From CAZOZZ01 sp965247425 (GTDB lineage Bacteria; Acidobacteriota; Terriglobia; 20CM-2-55-15), in the NCBI GenBank assembly GCA_965247425.1, contig OZ252023.1:5828001-5892000 (forward strand): 64,000 nucleotides of DNA, given 5' to 3'. The translations under genes were made by a program, and so were the position numbers. The notes under the pieces are model-generated. The model ran no database searches, was not told the DNA's origin, and was given only the letters and a program-made list of their open reading frames with translations. Positions 46,692-54,483 of the stretch are shown here, piece by piece. Position 1 is the first letter of the stretch. Each line of letters opens with the position of its first letter.

Positions 46692-47123
46692 ATGCCTGTC
46701 AATATCATGATTGAAATAATGATCGGTCGGGGCCGAAGCGACGTTGCGGCGTTTGTTACGGATCCCGCTCACGATTGTGACTGGATCGGTGGGGTTACCA
46801 CGGCTCGCAAACTGACGGACGGTCCCGTCGGAATCGGAACCAAAGTAGCGCGCGCCGCAAATTTTCTCGGTCGAAGTTTCGAGTACACGCTCGAGGTTGT
46901 CGAAATAGTGCCGGCCGAGCGGATGGCAATGACGACCGATTCTCCGTTTCCGATGAGGGTCGTTTATGAATTCGAGGGCGTCGGGGGGCAAACGCTCATG
47001 CGGATCCGGGTCAGCGGAGAACCGAGAGGCTTTTTCCGGCTGGGCGGGCCGTTCCTGCCGAAGATGCTACGCGGGAATGTGATGAAAGACCTCGACAGGC
47101 TCAAACGTCTGCTGGAGGCCTGA
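46692..47123 (+). CDS. SRPBCC-superfamily protein (polyketide cyclase/dehydrase-like)
   Basis: 143 residues. Start-related fold pattern: VNIMIEIMIGRGRSDVAAFV (strand 1 and helix), then TDPAHDCDWIGGVTTARKLT, GIGTKVARAANFLGRSFEYT, a beta-sheet, and a final long helix LRGNVMKDLDRLKRLLE. This is the START/Bet v1-like cavity fold (SRPBCC) used to bind small hydrophobic ligands. No catalytic residues can be named. It stands alone between the divergent padR operator region and the convergent PAP2 gene. Confidence 0.82.
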   Translation: MPVNIMIEIMIGRGRSDVAAFVTDPAHDCDWIGGVTTARKLTDGPVGIGTKVARAANFLGRSFEYTLEVVEIVPAERMAMTTDSPFPMRVVYEFEGVGGQTLMRIRVSGEPRGFFRLGGPFLPKMLRGNVMKDLDRLKRLLEA

Positions 47124-47141
47124 GGGGGATGGTCCGGGACA

Positions 47142-47954
47142 CTATTGCCCCAGCTGCAAGGAGACCCTGACCCCCAGCGTGCGTGTGCCCGGAGAGACCA
47201 GCGGTGCCCATTCGAGTCGGCGAACCCGCCGCTCGCCCTGCTTTGTGACGGTTCGCGCGACGATGTACCCGATCGTTGCGCCGCTTACGACGTCGCTGAG
47301 GTAATGCTTGCCGGCGTCCATCCGGGATGTCGCAACAAAACCTGCCGCTACGTAGCCCGCCACGGCTGCAACCGGTCCGTAATGATGCCCGAAGATTGTG
47401 GCTGCCGTAACCGCGGTCGAAGTGTGGCCGGATGGGAAGGAAAGGTAATTTTCTCCGTTCGGTCGCGACCGCCCGACGCTGTGTTTCAGACCAAAGGTCA
47501 TCAGGCTGGTGATCAACTCGGCTTGGGCCAGGTCGTAGGTGAACCTGGTGAACCGGTCGTTCCCTGTGAGTTGACCCAGGGTCAGCAGGCCGCTGACCGC
47601 GCCGAAAACGATCGGCTGGTGGCCGGCGTGTTCTCCTACCTGTTCGAAACGGCCCAATCGGTCGCCACGAGCAAAGTAATCCCGGACCGAGCCATCCACG
47701 GCATGAGCGGCCGACGCTGCGCCCACGCCAGCAAGGAGTGGCAGGAAATTGTCACGCGAGACGAGGCCAAGCGAGTTCTCGGCCAGATCCTTTGGGAAGT
47801 TTCGAAGAGTCGGCCGGTCGGGAATCGCAATGACCGATTCTTCCGACTTCGGAGCTATCTCCGGCGTGGGAACGAAAGTGTTGTCCTGCCCGGCCACATC
47901 CAATGGTCCGAGGAGAACCAGCACGATCAGTCCTCGAAAAAAACGATGCACCAT
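47142..47954 (-). CDS. PAP2-family phosphatase, membrane/exported
   Basis: 270 residues. N-terminal hydrophobic signal or anchor (LIVLVLLGPLDVAG). The three acid-phosphatase motifs are complete: KHSVGRSRP (KxxxxxxRP) near 161, PSGHTS near 178 and SRMDAGKHYLSD (SRxxxxxHxxxD) near 214. Hydrophobic helices lie between and after the motifs. The family removes phosphate from phosphatidic acid, undecaprenyl pyrophosphate or other lipid phosphates at the membrane; the low number of clear helices and the signal peptide point to an extracytoplasmic active site. Convergent with the SRPBCC gene (18-bp gap). Confidence 0.9.
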   Translation of the reverse strand: MVHRFFRGLIVLVLLGPLDVAGQDNTFVPTPEIAPKSEESVIAIPDRPTLRNFPKDLAENSLGLVSRDNFLPLLAGVGAASAAHAVDGSVRDYFARGDRLGRFEQVGEHAGHQPIVFGAVSGLLTLGQLTGNDRFTRFTYDLAQAELITSLMTFGLKHSVGRSRPNGENYLSFPSGHTSTAVTAATIFGHHYGPVAAVAGYVAAGFVATSRMDAGKHYLSDVVSGATIGYIVARTVTKQGERRVRRLEWAPLVSPGTRTLGVRVSLQLGQ

Positions 47955-48055
47955 GGCGTCCGGCTACTCTCCGAAATAGGGAATCTTCGGGTCACCCTAC
48001 CATCACGACGGGGGGAAAGACAGAAAACCGATTTTCCTGTCAGGCCGTTTCCGCG

Positions 48056-48329
48056 AGCAGCCCGTGGTGGAAGTCTGTAGGGTCGCGCGCAGGGGTATTC
48101 GGGTCTCAGGCGCGAAATGAGGAGCGGAACGATGCTTTGTCATCGTGACCGACGAATGACAAAGCCTGAGGCCCGAAGACCCCTGCGCCCTACGGGTTAC
48201 GACGGCATGGGGCCAGCTGCGGCGTTGCCACTCCTAGATCGATGAAGGGCATCGACGTCGTCGTGGCGCCTTGCATCTAGCCCCATGGCGCTCGTAACGC
48301 GACCCTACAGACTTCCACCACGGGCTGCT
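48056..48329. repeat. Large inverted-repeat element with nested palindromes (274 bp)
   Basis: Perfect 32-bp terminal arms: 48056-48087 (starting AGCAGCCCGTGGTGGAAG) and its reverse complement 48298-48329. Nested inside are arms CGCAGGGGTATTCGGGTCTC with GGCCCGAAGACCCCTGCG, a CTTTGTCAT/ATGACAAAG hairpin around 48140-48172, and GCATGGGGC with GCCCCATGGC. No coding capacity. The right arm supplies the final codons and TAG of the NCS1 permease gene (48305). A 19-bp part is repeated at 1406-1424. Confidence 0.9.
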
Positions 48330-49594
48330 TGGCCGAGTCCCAATCCCTTCTTCAATAACAGGTAGAGCCCGAACGACACCAGAATTGCATCGAATGAGGG
48401 GATGGTTGTCACGGTAAACAGTTCGCCCGCGGTTGCCTGTGCCACTGCCGAAGCCCCTAGCCAGGCGATAAACGCGGGATATGAAACCGGGGGTTCCGAT
48501 TGGAGGGAAGCCGTGTCGTAGTTCCCCCCGCGTACGAAAAAAAAGTCAGCCACGTAGATGCCTGCGATCGGTGGAATAGCGATCCCGAGAAAAAGGAGGA
48601 ACGAGACGAAGTGGTCCAGGATGCCAATTCCGGCAAAAAACGTTCCGATGACACCCGCCCCGATCGTCAGCTTCCATCGGTCGATCTTCGTGAACACTGT
48701 CGCCAGGAGAAGCGATGTGGAGTAGAGATTCGTGATATTCGTCGTCCACGTTGCGAATATGAGAATCAGCATGGCCGACACCCCCATCCCGAGGCCCATC
48801 ATAATCAGCATGAAGTCGCTCTCACCGGTGGCGAGCGCCGGGATGGCCGAGGTGATCAGGACCAGGGGGTACCCCACCGCAAAACTGAGCAGCGCGGCGA
48901 TGACCCCGTGCCGGCTGTCGTGAGCAAAACGGCACAGATCGGGCAGCAGAGTCAAACCGACCATGAAGGCGCCGACTACGGCCGAGATCGCAATGCCCAT
49001 CGTCATACCGGTTCCCTCGCTTGCGAGGAACTGGTCCAGGGTCGCGTCACGCGTCGCGTAATAAACGATGGCGATCAAGGCCGTCAGCAGAATGGGAACC
49101 GAGACCACGGCCAGCTGGTCCAGGGCTCTGAATCCAAAAACAGTCGTCGCGATCACCAGGACACTGCCGAGTGCGACGTGAATCTGCATGCCCTGGTCGA
49201 AGGCGAACAGTTCGACGAGAGAGCTTTGAACGGCCTGACCGAACAGGAATCCGTTGACGCCGAACCAGCCCAGAAGAGTGACGCCAATCACCATGCTGAC
49301 CCCCTTGGCGCCGGTTCTACCAAAAGAGAACTGGATGATCATGTAGGTCGACAGCCGGGAGCGCGCACCCACGATCGCGATCAGACAACCGAAGGCGGCC
49401 AGGATGAGGCTGCCCGTCACGATCGCCGTCGAACCCCGGACCAGTCCCATCGCCCGTCCGACTTGCGCGCTGGTCAGAAACGCCGGCAAGGTGATCATGA
49501 TGCCGATGACGATGAGCGCGATCCGCAGTCCGGAGACCGTTTTTTCCTGAGGGACCTGTTGTCTGGAGAAGTCTTCTAGTGAGTTGTTGGCCAT
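48305..49594 (-). CDS. NCS1/CodB-like cytosine-type permease
   Basis: 429 residues from ATG 49594; a longer in-frame reading upstream lacks a hydrophobic start and is rejected. It starts LEDFSRQQVPQEKTVSGLRI (the VP...RT..WW-like cytosolic lead of CodB proteins), then 12 membrane helices. CodB-like features: GRAMGLVRGSTAIVTGSLIL, FSFGRTGAKGVSMVIGVTLL, GWFGVNGFLFGQAVQ and TTNITNLYSTSLLLA. The family imports cytosine, hydantoins or related ring compounds with H+ or Na+. A hydantoinase/DUF917 pair lies 8 kb away, so a hydantoin-like substrate is possible. The last eight residues (QAARGGSL) and the stop come from the repeat at 48056-48329. Confidence 0.85.
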   Translation of the reverse strand: MANNSLEDFSRQQVPQEKTVSGLRIALIVIGIMITLPAFLTSAQVGRAMGLVRGSTAIVTGSLILAAFGCLIAIVGARSRLSTYMIIQFSFGRTGAKGVSMVIGVTLLGWFGVNGFLFGQAVQSSLVELFAFDQGMQIHVALGSVLVIATTVFGFRALDQLAVVSVPILLTALIAIVYYATRDATLDQFLASEGTGMTMGIAISAVVGAFMVGLTLLPDLCRFAHDSRHGVIAALLSFAVGYPLVLITSAIPALATGESDFMLIMMGLGMGVSAMLILIFATWTTNITNLYSTSLLLATVFTKIDRWKLTIGAGVIGTFFAGIGILDHFVSFLLFLGIAIPPIAGIYVADFFFVRGGNYDTASLQSEPPVSYPAFIAWLGASAVAQATAGELFTVTTIPSFDAILVSFGLYLLLKKGLGLGQAARGGSL

Positions 49595-49790
49595 TACAGA
49601 ATGGGAACCCTGCCGCTTTGTCTTCAGAACTACGTTCGAACGGCGGTTAGTCGTCTGACCAGCCGGAACGCTCCGTATACGAGTCGGGACGACATCGAGC
49701 CAGTGGGACACATCCTGCAATGTGGAACAGTCCGATGTCAACCCGGACCCTTAGTAGTGGATGGGAAGGCGACCAAACCAATGAGCCGCG

Positions 49791-49819
49791 CAAGAAGTCA
49801 TCGTAGGGTGAAGTATAAT
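49791..49819 (+). promoter_or_regulatory. Possible promoter before the Gfo/Idh/MocA gene
   Basis: A perfect TATAAT at 49814-49819, 53 bases before the ATG at 49873. The -35 position at 17-bp spacing (49791-49796, CAAGAA) is poor, so activation or a different spacing would be needed. It is in the 278-bp divergent gap between the NCS1 permease and the oxidoreductase. Confidence 0.35.
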
Positions 49820-49872
49820 CGTGCGGCTCCCGGACGAACAGGAATCCGGATCACCGATCGGGGTGAACGTCT

Positions 49873-50991
49873 ATGAAACCGAAAATAAGAGTTGCGGTGT
49901 TGGGTGCCGGGAACTGGGCCAAATCCGCGCACATTCCCGGCTACAAGAGAGATTCGAGATGTGAGGTTGTTGCTGTCTGCGATCCGCAGATGCATCTGGC
50001 CGAGGCCGTTGCCGATCAGTTCGACATTCACGATGTCCTGTCGGACCACCGTGAAATTCTCGGTCGCGACGATGTCGATCTTGTCGACGTGTGTACCGGA
50101 AACGAGATGCACTTCGAGTTGTCATGCGCAGCGCTTGAGGCCGGGAAGCACGTACTCTGCGAAAAACCAGTCGCCTTCGACTTTCGAGACACCCTGCGCG
50201 CACGCGACCTGGCCCGGTCCCGAGGCCTCAAGACCAAGCTGGGGTTTACATTCCGCTACAGCCCCGCAATGCAGTACATGAAAGAGTTGATCGATGAAGG
50301 TTGGATCGGTGAACCCTACATCTTTAACGGCTATGAACAGAACTCCCAGTGGATAAAACCGGAAACGCCGCTCCGGCAGGTCGTGGACCCGAAGACGGAC
50401 CAGTCGGTGTTGCACGTATCGTCGCTCGAGGGATACGGTGCTCCAATCATCGACCTGGGGCACTGGTTCATGGACTCCGATTTCAAGAGCGTCGTGGGGA
50501 CGATGCGCAATTTCGTCCCGAAGAGAGCCGTGCGAGGTATGGAAGGGTTGATACGCATGAACATCGATGATGGCGATGTATTCATCGGTGAGTACGCCAA
50601 TGGCGCGATCGGATCGATTCAATCCAGCTACGTCACGGTCGGCAATTATCCGGGGTTGGAGGCTCGCGTTTACGGCAGTCGAGGGGCTTTGATCTGCCGG
50701 CTCGTAGAAGAGTTTGGTATTTGTGAGACGTTGAAAGGAGCGACGCCCGACGCGGTGGAGTTCGAGGACATCGCGGTTCCAGAACGCCTGTACCCGCCCG
50801 GCGGCAGTTCACGCGAGTCATGGCGCACACTCTTTTACGCCAACCTGATTTCGAACTTCATTTCTGAAATCATCGACGACATCCCCGCGCAGGGTGATTT
50901 TACCGACGGCGCCCGGGTTCAGGAGGCGATTAACGCCGTCGAGATGTCTTTTCGCGAGCGCCGGTGGGTGGACCTGCCGCTACCTCGATAA
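49873..50991 (+). CDS. Gfo/Idh/MocA-family NAD(P)-dependent oxidoreductase
   Basis: 372 residues. N-terminal Rossmann fold with VAVLGAGNWAKSAHIPGY (GxGxxA), VVAVCDP near 37, then VDVCTGNEMHFELSCAALEA and the family signature GKHVLCEKPVAF near 97. The C-terminal alpha/beta domain starts FRYSPAMQYMKELIDEGWIG and contains the metal- or substrate-side motif IIDLGHWFMD near 195. Members oxidise or reduce sugars, inositols and related polyols; the substrate cannot be read here. Unlike the GH109 protein it has no Tat signal and no YPTHGLGP block. ATG 49873 is preceded by a weak GGGG site. Half of a MITE-like element follows the stop codon immediately. Confidence 0.9.
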   Translation: MKPKIRVAVLGAGNWAKSAHIPGYKRDSRCEVVAVCDPQMHLAEAVADQFDIHDVLSDHREILGRDDVDLVDVCTGNEMHFELSCAALEAGKHVLCEKPVAFDFRDTLRARDLARSRGLKTKLGFTFRYSPAMQYMKELIDEGWIGEPYIFNGYEQNSQWIKPETPLRQVVDPKTDQSVLHVSSLEGYGAPIIDLGHWFMDSDFKSVVGTMRNFVPKRAVRGMEGLIRMNIDDGDVFIGEYANGAIGSIQSSYVTVGNYPGLEARVYGSRGALICRLVEEFGICETLKGATPDAVEFEDIAVPERLYPPGGSSRESWRTLFYANLISNFISEIIDDIPAQGDFTDGARVQEAINAVEMSFRERRWVDLPLPR

Positions 50992-51076
50992 TGGTTCTAT
51001 TTAACGAAAAATCAGGAAAATATGGTCCGATTCCTACCGCTTTCGCAGTAGATTCCTTCTGCCGCGCAGGCTCCTA
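50992..51076. repeat. MITE-like element, half copy
   Basis: In reverse orientation it matches the left half of the complete copy at 21051-21214: the terminal repeat ...CCGCGCAGGCTCCTA at 51062-51076, then the GCAGTAGATTCC, CCGCTTTC and TTAACGAAAAATC blocks. The other half is missing. It fills the 89-bp gap between the oxidoreductase and the DUF885 gene, beginning one base after the stop codon TAA. Confidence 0.85.
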
Positions 51077-51080
51077 GCTC

Positions 51081-52490
51081 ATGACATCCGCCCTGGACGA
51101 CTTCTTCAGCTCCTACTACCGACGCCGTCCGGTAAATGCTTCCTTTGCCGGAATCCACGACCACGACGACCGTCTGCCGGATCTCGGCGACGCCGGAGTC
51201 GCCGACACGCTTTCCGAGATGGAAACGCTGAGGTCCCGCCTCGACGGTTCATCCGTTGATGCGGAACTCGCCCGGAATTTTTTGAAGATTCAGATCGCCG
51301 AATACAGCGGAGGTCACTTTCACCGCGGCAACCCCGCGGTCTATACGGGCGAGGCGATCTTTGGCGTGCTCGCGTCAAGAGAGAGACTGGACAAGGTTGT
51401 CGGGTTCCTCGACTCCGGCAGACGCAATGTTCGTGAGGCGCCTCTCGCCTGGACGCGGCGTGCGATTCGGGAATGCCATGGCGCCGCTTCGATCCTGAAA
51501 AAGATTCCGGGTGCCGGAGAGGCTCTTCGAGCATTTGGAGATTACCGGGACTATCTCGAATCCGAGTTGCTCGAAAGGTCCGTTGGCCGCTACGCCTGTG
51601 GCCGCGAGTTCTTCGATCTACTGCTGGCAAAAGGCCACATGTTTGATAAGAGCGGCGAGGAAATCCTGGCTTTCGCGGAAGAGGAGCTGGCCCGCCACAC
51701 TTCGGCGAAACCTGTTGCCGACAAGGGGACGGTGAGCTTTGACGACTATGGTGCGTGTCTGGACGCCTGCCGGGAGACCATCGCCCGTCACGACCTCTTG
51801 ACCTGGCCCGACCATCCCATCGTTTTCCGGCCGTTCCCGGAATTGGTGCAGGAGGCCGTACCCGACCTTTACTATCTGTCCTACCGTTCTCCGACGCCGT
51901 TTGATCCGGATCCGGTCCACCGATGCGAGGTCGAACCCACCGGCCCGATCACGATGAAGCTGAACCACGTCGTGCACCACGGTGGCCCGGGGCATCACGT
52001 CCAGAACTACTATGCCCGACGGGCTTCGTCACGGATCGGACGAATGGCCGCCACCGATTGCGCGATGCGGATCGCGATGTTCTGCGGCGGAGCCATGGCC
52101 GAAGGATGGGCGTGTTATGCAACGGACCTCATGGAGGAGTTTGGGTTCCTGACCGCCGAAGAACAGCGCAGCCAGCAACACACCCGGCTGAGGATGGCAG
52201 CCCGCGCCATCGTCGATATCCGTCTGCATTACGGCATGATGTCGTTCGAGCAGGCGGTCGGGTTCTATCGGAGTCAGGTCGGGATGAGCGAGGCCGGGGC
52301 AACCGGTGAGGCCACGCGAAACTCGATGTTTCCCGGCACGGCCGTCATGTATCTCATGGGCACTTCAATGATCCACGATCTACGACGAAAGCTTGAGCAT
52401 CGGATGTCGCTCAAAACCTTTCACGACACATTCCTCAGCTACGGATCCATCCCGGTTCCCCTGATTTCAAAACTCATGCTGTCGCACTGA
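51081..52490 (+). CDS. DUF885-family protein with altered metal-site motif
   Basis: 469 residues, shorter than the usual 550-620 and without a signal peptide. DUF885 features: ARNFLKIQIAEYSGGHFHRG (usual 'D...L...L' region), PFPELVQEAVPDLYYLSYRS, and GGAMAEGWACYATDLMEEFG (the conserved EGW..Y.E block). The family's predicted zinc motif HExxPGHHxQ appears here as HHGGPGHHVQ (near 297), with the catalytic Glu position occupied by His. The protein may be inactive as a hydrolase or use different chemistry. Family members are thought to be metallopeptidases, but few are characterised. The ATG follows directly after the repeat half copy. Confidence 0.85.
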   Translation: MTSALDDFFSSYYRRRPVNASFAGIHDHDDRLPDLGDAGVADTLSEMETLRSRLDGSSVDAELARNFLKIQIAEYSGGHFHRGNPAVYTGEAIFGVLASRERLDKVVGFLDSGRRNVREAPLAWTRRAIRECHGAASILKKIPGAGEALRAFGDYRDYLESELLERSVGRYACGREFFDLLLAKGHMFDKSGEEILAFAEEELARHTSAKPVADKGTVSFDDYGACLDACRETIARHDLLTWPDHPIVFRPFPELVQEAVPDLYYLSYRSPTPFDPDPVHRCEVEPTGPITMKLNHVVHHGGPGHHVQNYYARRASSRIGRMAATDCAMRIAMFCGGAMAEGWACYATDLMEEFGFLTAEEQRSQQHTRLRMAARAIVDIRLHYGMMSFEQAVGFYRSQVGMSEAGATGEATRNSMFPGTAVMYLMGTSMIHDLRRKLEHRMSLKTFHDTFLSYGSIPVPLISKLMLSH

Positions 52491-52508
52491 GCGACGTGTC
52501 GGGCAAGA

Positions 52509-52639
52509 GTGTCGGGGTGGCCGTCCCTGGCCACCCGCCGTCCAGTGAAATTTCTCGAAACAGGCGAATTTCCCTCTTGCCTCGCACGACGAACAGATCG
52601 GCTTACCCGGCGGGCGGCTAGAGACGGCCGCCCCGACAC
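52509..52639. repeat. Inverted-repeat element 'GTGTCGGGGYGGCC', copy 2
   Basis: Arms GTGTCGGGGTGGCCGTCCCT (from 52509) and GACGGCCGCCCCGACAC (ending 52639) pair with several mismatches; the outer arms match the copy at 37837-37962. The centre differs from copy 1. It lies between convergent genes (DUF885 and the DppC-like permease), the same setting as copy 1. Confidence 0.88.
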
Positions 52640-52692
52640 GCTGACCGGACAATCGTTGCGGTCGCGGGAAAACAAGCCCTTGTTGAGCGGGC

Positions 52693-53511
52693 CTAAGATC
52701 CCCCCCGCCTCTCGGGGCGTCCGAAGGCTTCCGAAAGACCGTCTCCCGCGAAGTTGACCGATAGCACCGTGATCAGAATCAGCGCGCCCGGTGCGATCGC
52801 AAGCCAGGGCTGTGTCGTCATAGCGGATTGAGCGCCGTACAGCATATTGCCCCAGCTGGCTTCAGGAGGCTGCACGCCGACACCGAAGAAACTCATTGCG
52901 GATTCGATGATGATCGCCCGTCCGACCCCGAGAGTTGTGACAACCGAGATCTGGCTTGTCACGTTTGGCAGCAGGTGTCGCAGGATGATCCGTCCCGGCG
53001 TCGCCCCCGCCGCCCGGGCCGCTTCGACGAAGTTTGCAGAACGTAAGGACAGAAAGTTCGACCGGACAACACGCGTGGTTTCCATCCAGCCCAGGAATCC
53101 GATGATTCCGATGACCGTCAGGATCGTCGGTTGGAAAATCACGCCCAGTGCGAGGACCAGCGGGAGAACCGGAATCATGAGAAAGACATCGGTGATTCGC
53201 ATCAGGACGTTGTCGGTCCAGCCGCCACGGTACCCGGCGATTCCACCGATCGACACGCCCACCAGCGATGCGACGAGCGCGCTCAAAAAGCCGATGGTCA
53301 GAGAAACCCGTGCACCCGCCAGCAGTCTGGTGAGCAGGTCTCGGCCGAGATCGTCGGTTCCAAGCCAGTGGGCTCCCGATGGCGCCTGCCGGATCGCCGT
53401 CAGGTCGACCAGTTCGGCGGCATACGGGCTCAGAAACGGCCCGACGATCGCGATGACGACGAGCACGATGATGGAGACGCCTCCAATGCTCACACGCACA
53501 GGGAGTCTCAT
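52693..53511 (-). CDS. ABC transporter permease, DppC/OppC type
   Basis: 272 residues. N-terminal helix (IGGVSIIVLVVIAIVGPFLS), then GAHWLGTDDLGRDLLTRLLA, the hallmark of DppC/OppC proteins, five more helices, and the ATPase-contact EAA loop FVEAARAAGATPGRIILRHL near 163. It forms one half of the membrane channel for di/oligopeptides or similar solutes such as nickel chelates. The ATG at 53511 overlaps the stop of the DppB-like gene (ATGA), so the two are coupled. No ATP-binding subunit genes follow within the window, so those would have to be encoded elsewhere. Confidence 0.93.
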   Translation of the reverse strand: MRLPVRVSIGGVSIIVLVVIAIVGPFLSPYAAELVDLTAIRQAPSGAHWLGTDDLGRDLLTRLLAGARVSLTIGFLSALVASLVGVSIGGIAGYRGGWTDNVLMRITDVFLMIPVLPLVLALGVIFQPTILTVIGIIGFLGWMETTRVVRSNFLSLRSANFVEAARAAGATPGRIILRHLLPNVTSQISVVTTLGVGRAIIIESAMSFFGVGVQPPEASWGNMLYGAQSAMTTQPWLAIAPGALILITVLSVNFAGDGLSEAFGRPERRGGS

Positions 53512-54466
53512 TCCGCAGCCTCGAAATGGACCCGCGGATCGATCCAGGCGTAGAGGATGTCCGCCAGCATGTTAAACAGGATCACGGCGGATGCCCCGAT
53601 CATCAAAACTCCCATGATTACCGTGTAGTCCCGACGTGAGACCGAGTCGATGAAGAGACTGCCTACCCCGGGCCAGGCAAAGATGCTTTCGGTGATGACC
53701 GCTCCAGAAACGAGAAATGCCATGTCCAGCGCAACAACCGTTACCACGGGCAGCAACGCATTACGAAAAGCATGCCTCCACACGATGTGGATGCGACGGA
53801 GTCCTTTTGCCTCGGCTGTTCGCATGTAGGGCTGGGCGAGAGAATCGACCATGGATGAGCGAAGATATCTGGACCAGACAGCCACGTGGGCGAACGCCAG
53901 GACAGTTGCCGGCAGGATCAAGTGGAGAAGATGGTCACCGAAGCCCCCCCGCCCGGCGTGAACCGGCCAGAAATCGGCAACCATCCCAGCTTGAGGCCGA
54001 AGCCCAGTTGGAGCATCAGGCCCATCCAGTAGACCGGCATCGAGATTCCAACGAATGCCAGAAGGGTAGCCGCGTGATCCAGCCACTTACTTCGGCTGAT
54101 TGCGGTACCGACTCCGAGAGGGAGTGCGATGACGGCGGAGATCAGAAACCCAGCGTCCATCAGTTCCATCGTGGCGGGCATACGTTCGAGGATGCGGGTC
54201 AGTACCGGACGGCCATCGGCAAAGCTGAATCCCCAGTCTCCGGTTATGAAGTTCGCGAGCCAGAGTCCGTACTGGACCCAGACCGGGCGGTCCAGGCCGA
54301 GCGCGCGCTCGAGCCGAGCGATGTCTTCGGGACGGACCTGGGGGTTGGACAGATAAACTGTCAACGGTCCGCCCGGAACGGCGTGAATCAATACGAAAAC
54401 GCCCACCGAGACCAGAAAAAGAAGCGGGACTGCTTCGAGGAGGCGCCGGAGGATCAGCTTGGACAC
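53508..54466 (-). pseudogene. ABC transporter permease, DppB/OppB type, with single-base frameshift
   Basis: The frame from GTG 54466 covers MSKLILRRLLEAVPLLFLVS, the periplasmic GGPLTVYLSNPQVRPEDIAR and helices to KLGWLPISGRFTPGGG, then breaks at 53944-53950 (seven C; G7 in gene sense). The other frame continues GFGDHLLHLILPATVLAFAH, the EAA loop YMRTAEAKGLRRIHIVWRHA, and the end YAWIDPRVHFEAAE. One additional G gives 319 codons, the normal DppB length. Since the flanking genes are intact and the lesion is a homopolymer, the gene is probably functional and the sequence wrong. Confidence 0.88.
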
Positions 54467-54483
54467 ACTATCCGCCTAGGCTC

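Noticed and set aside
48500..49579. 359-codon plus-strand frame opposite the NCS1 permease
   Set aside because: Asp/His/Arg/Gln-rich shadow of hydrophobic codons on the other strand.
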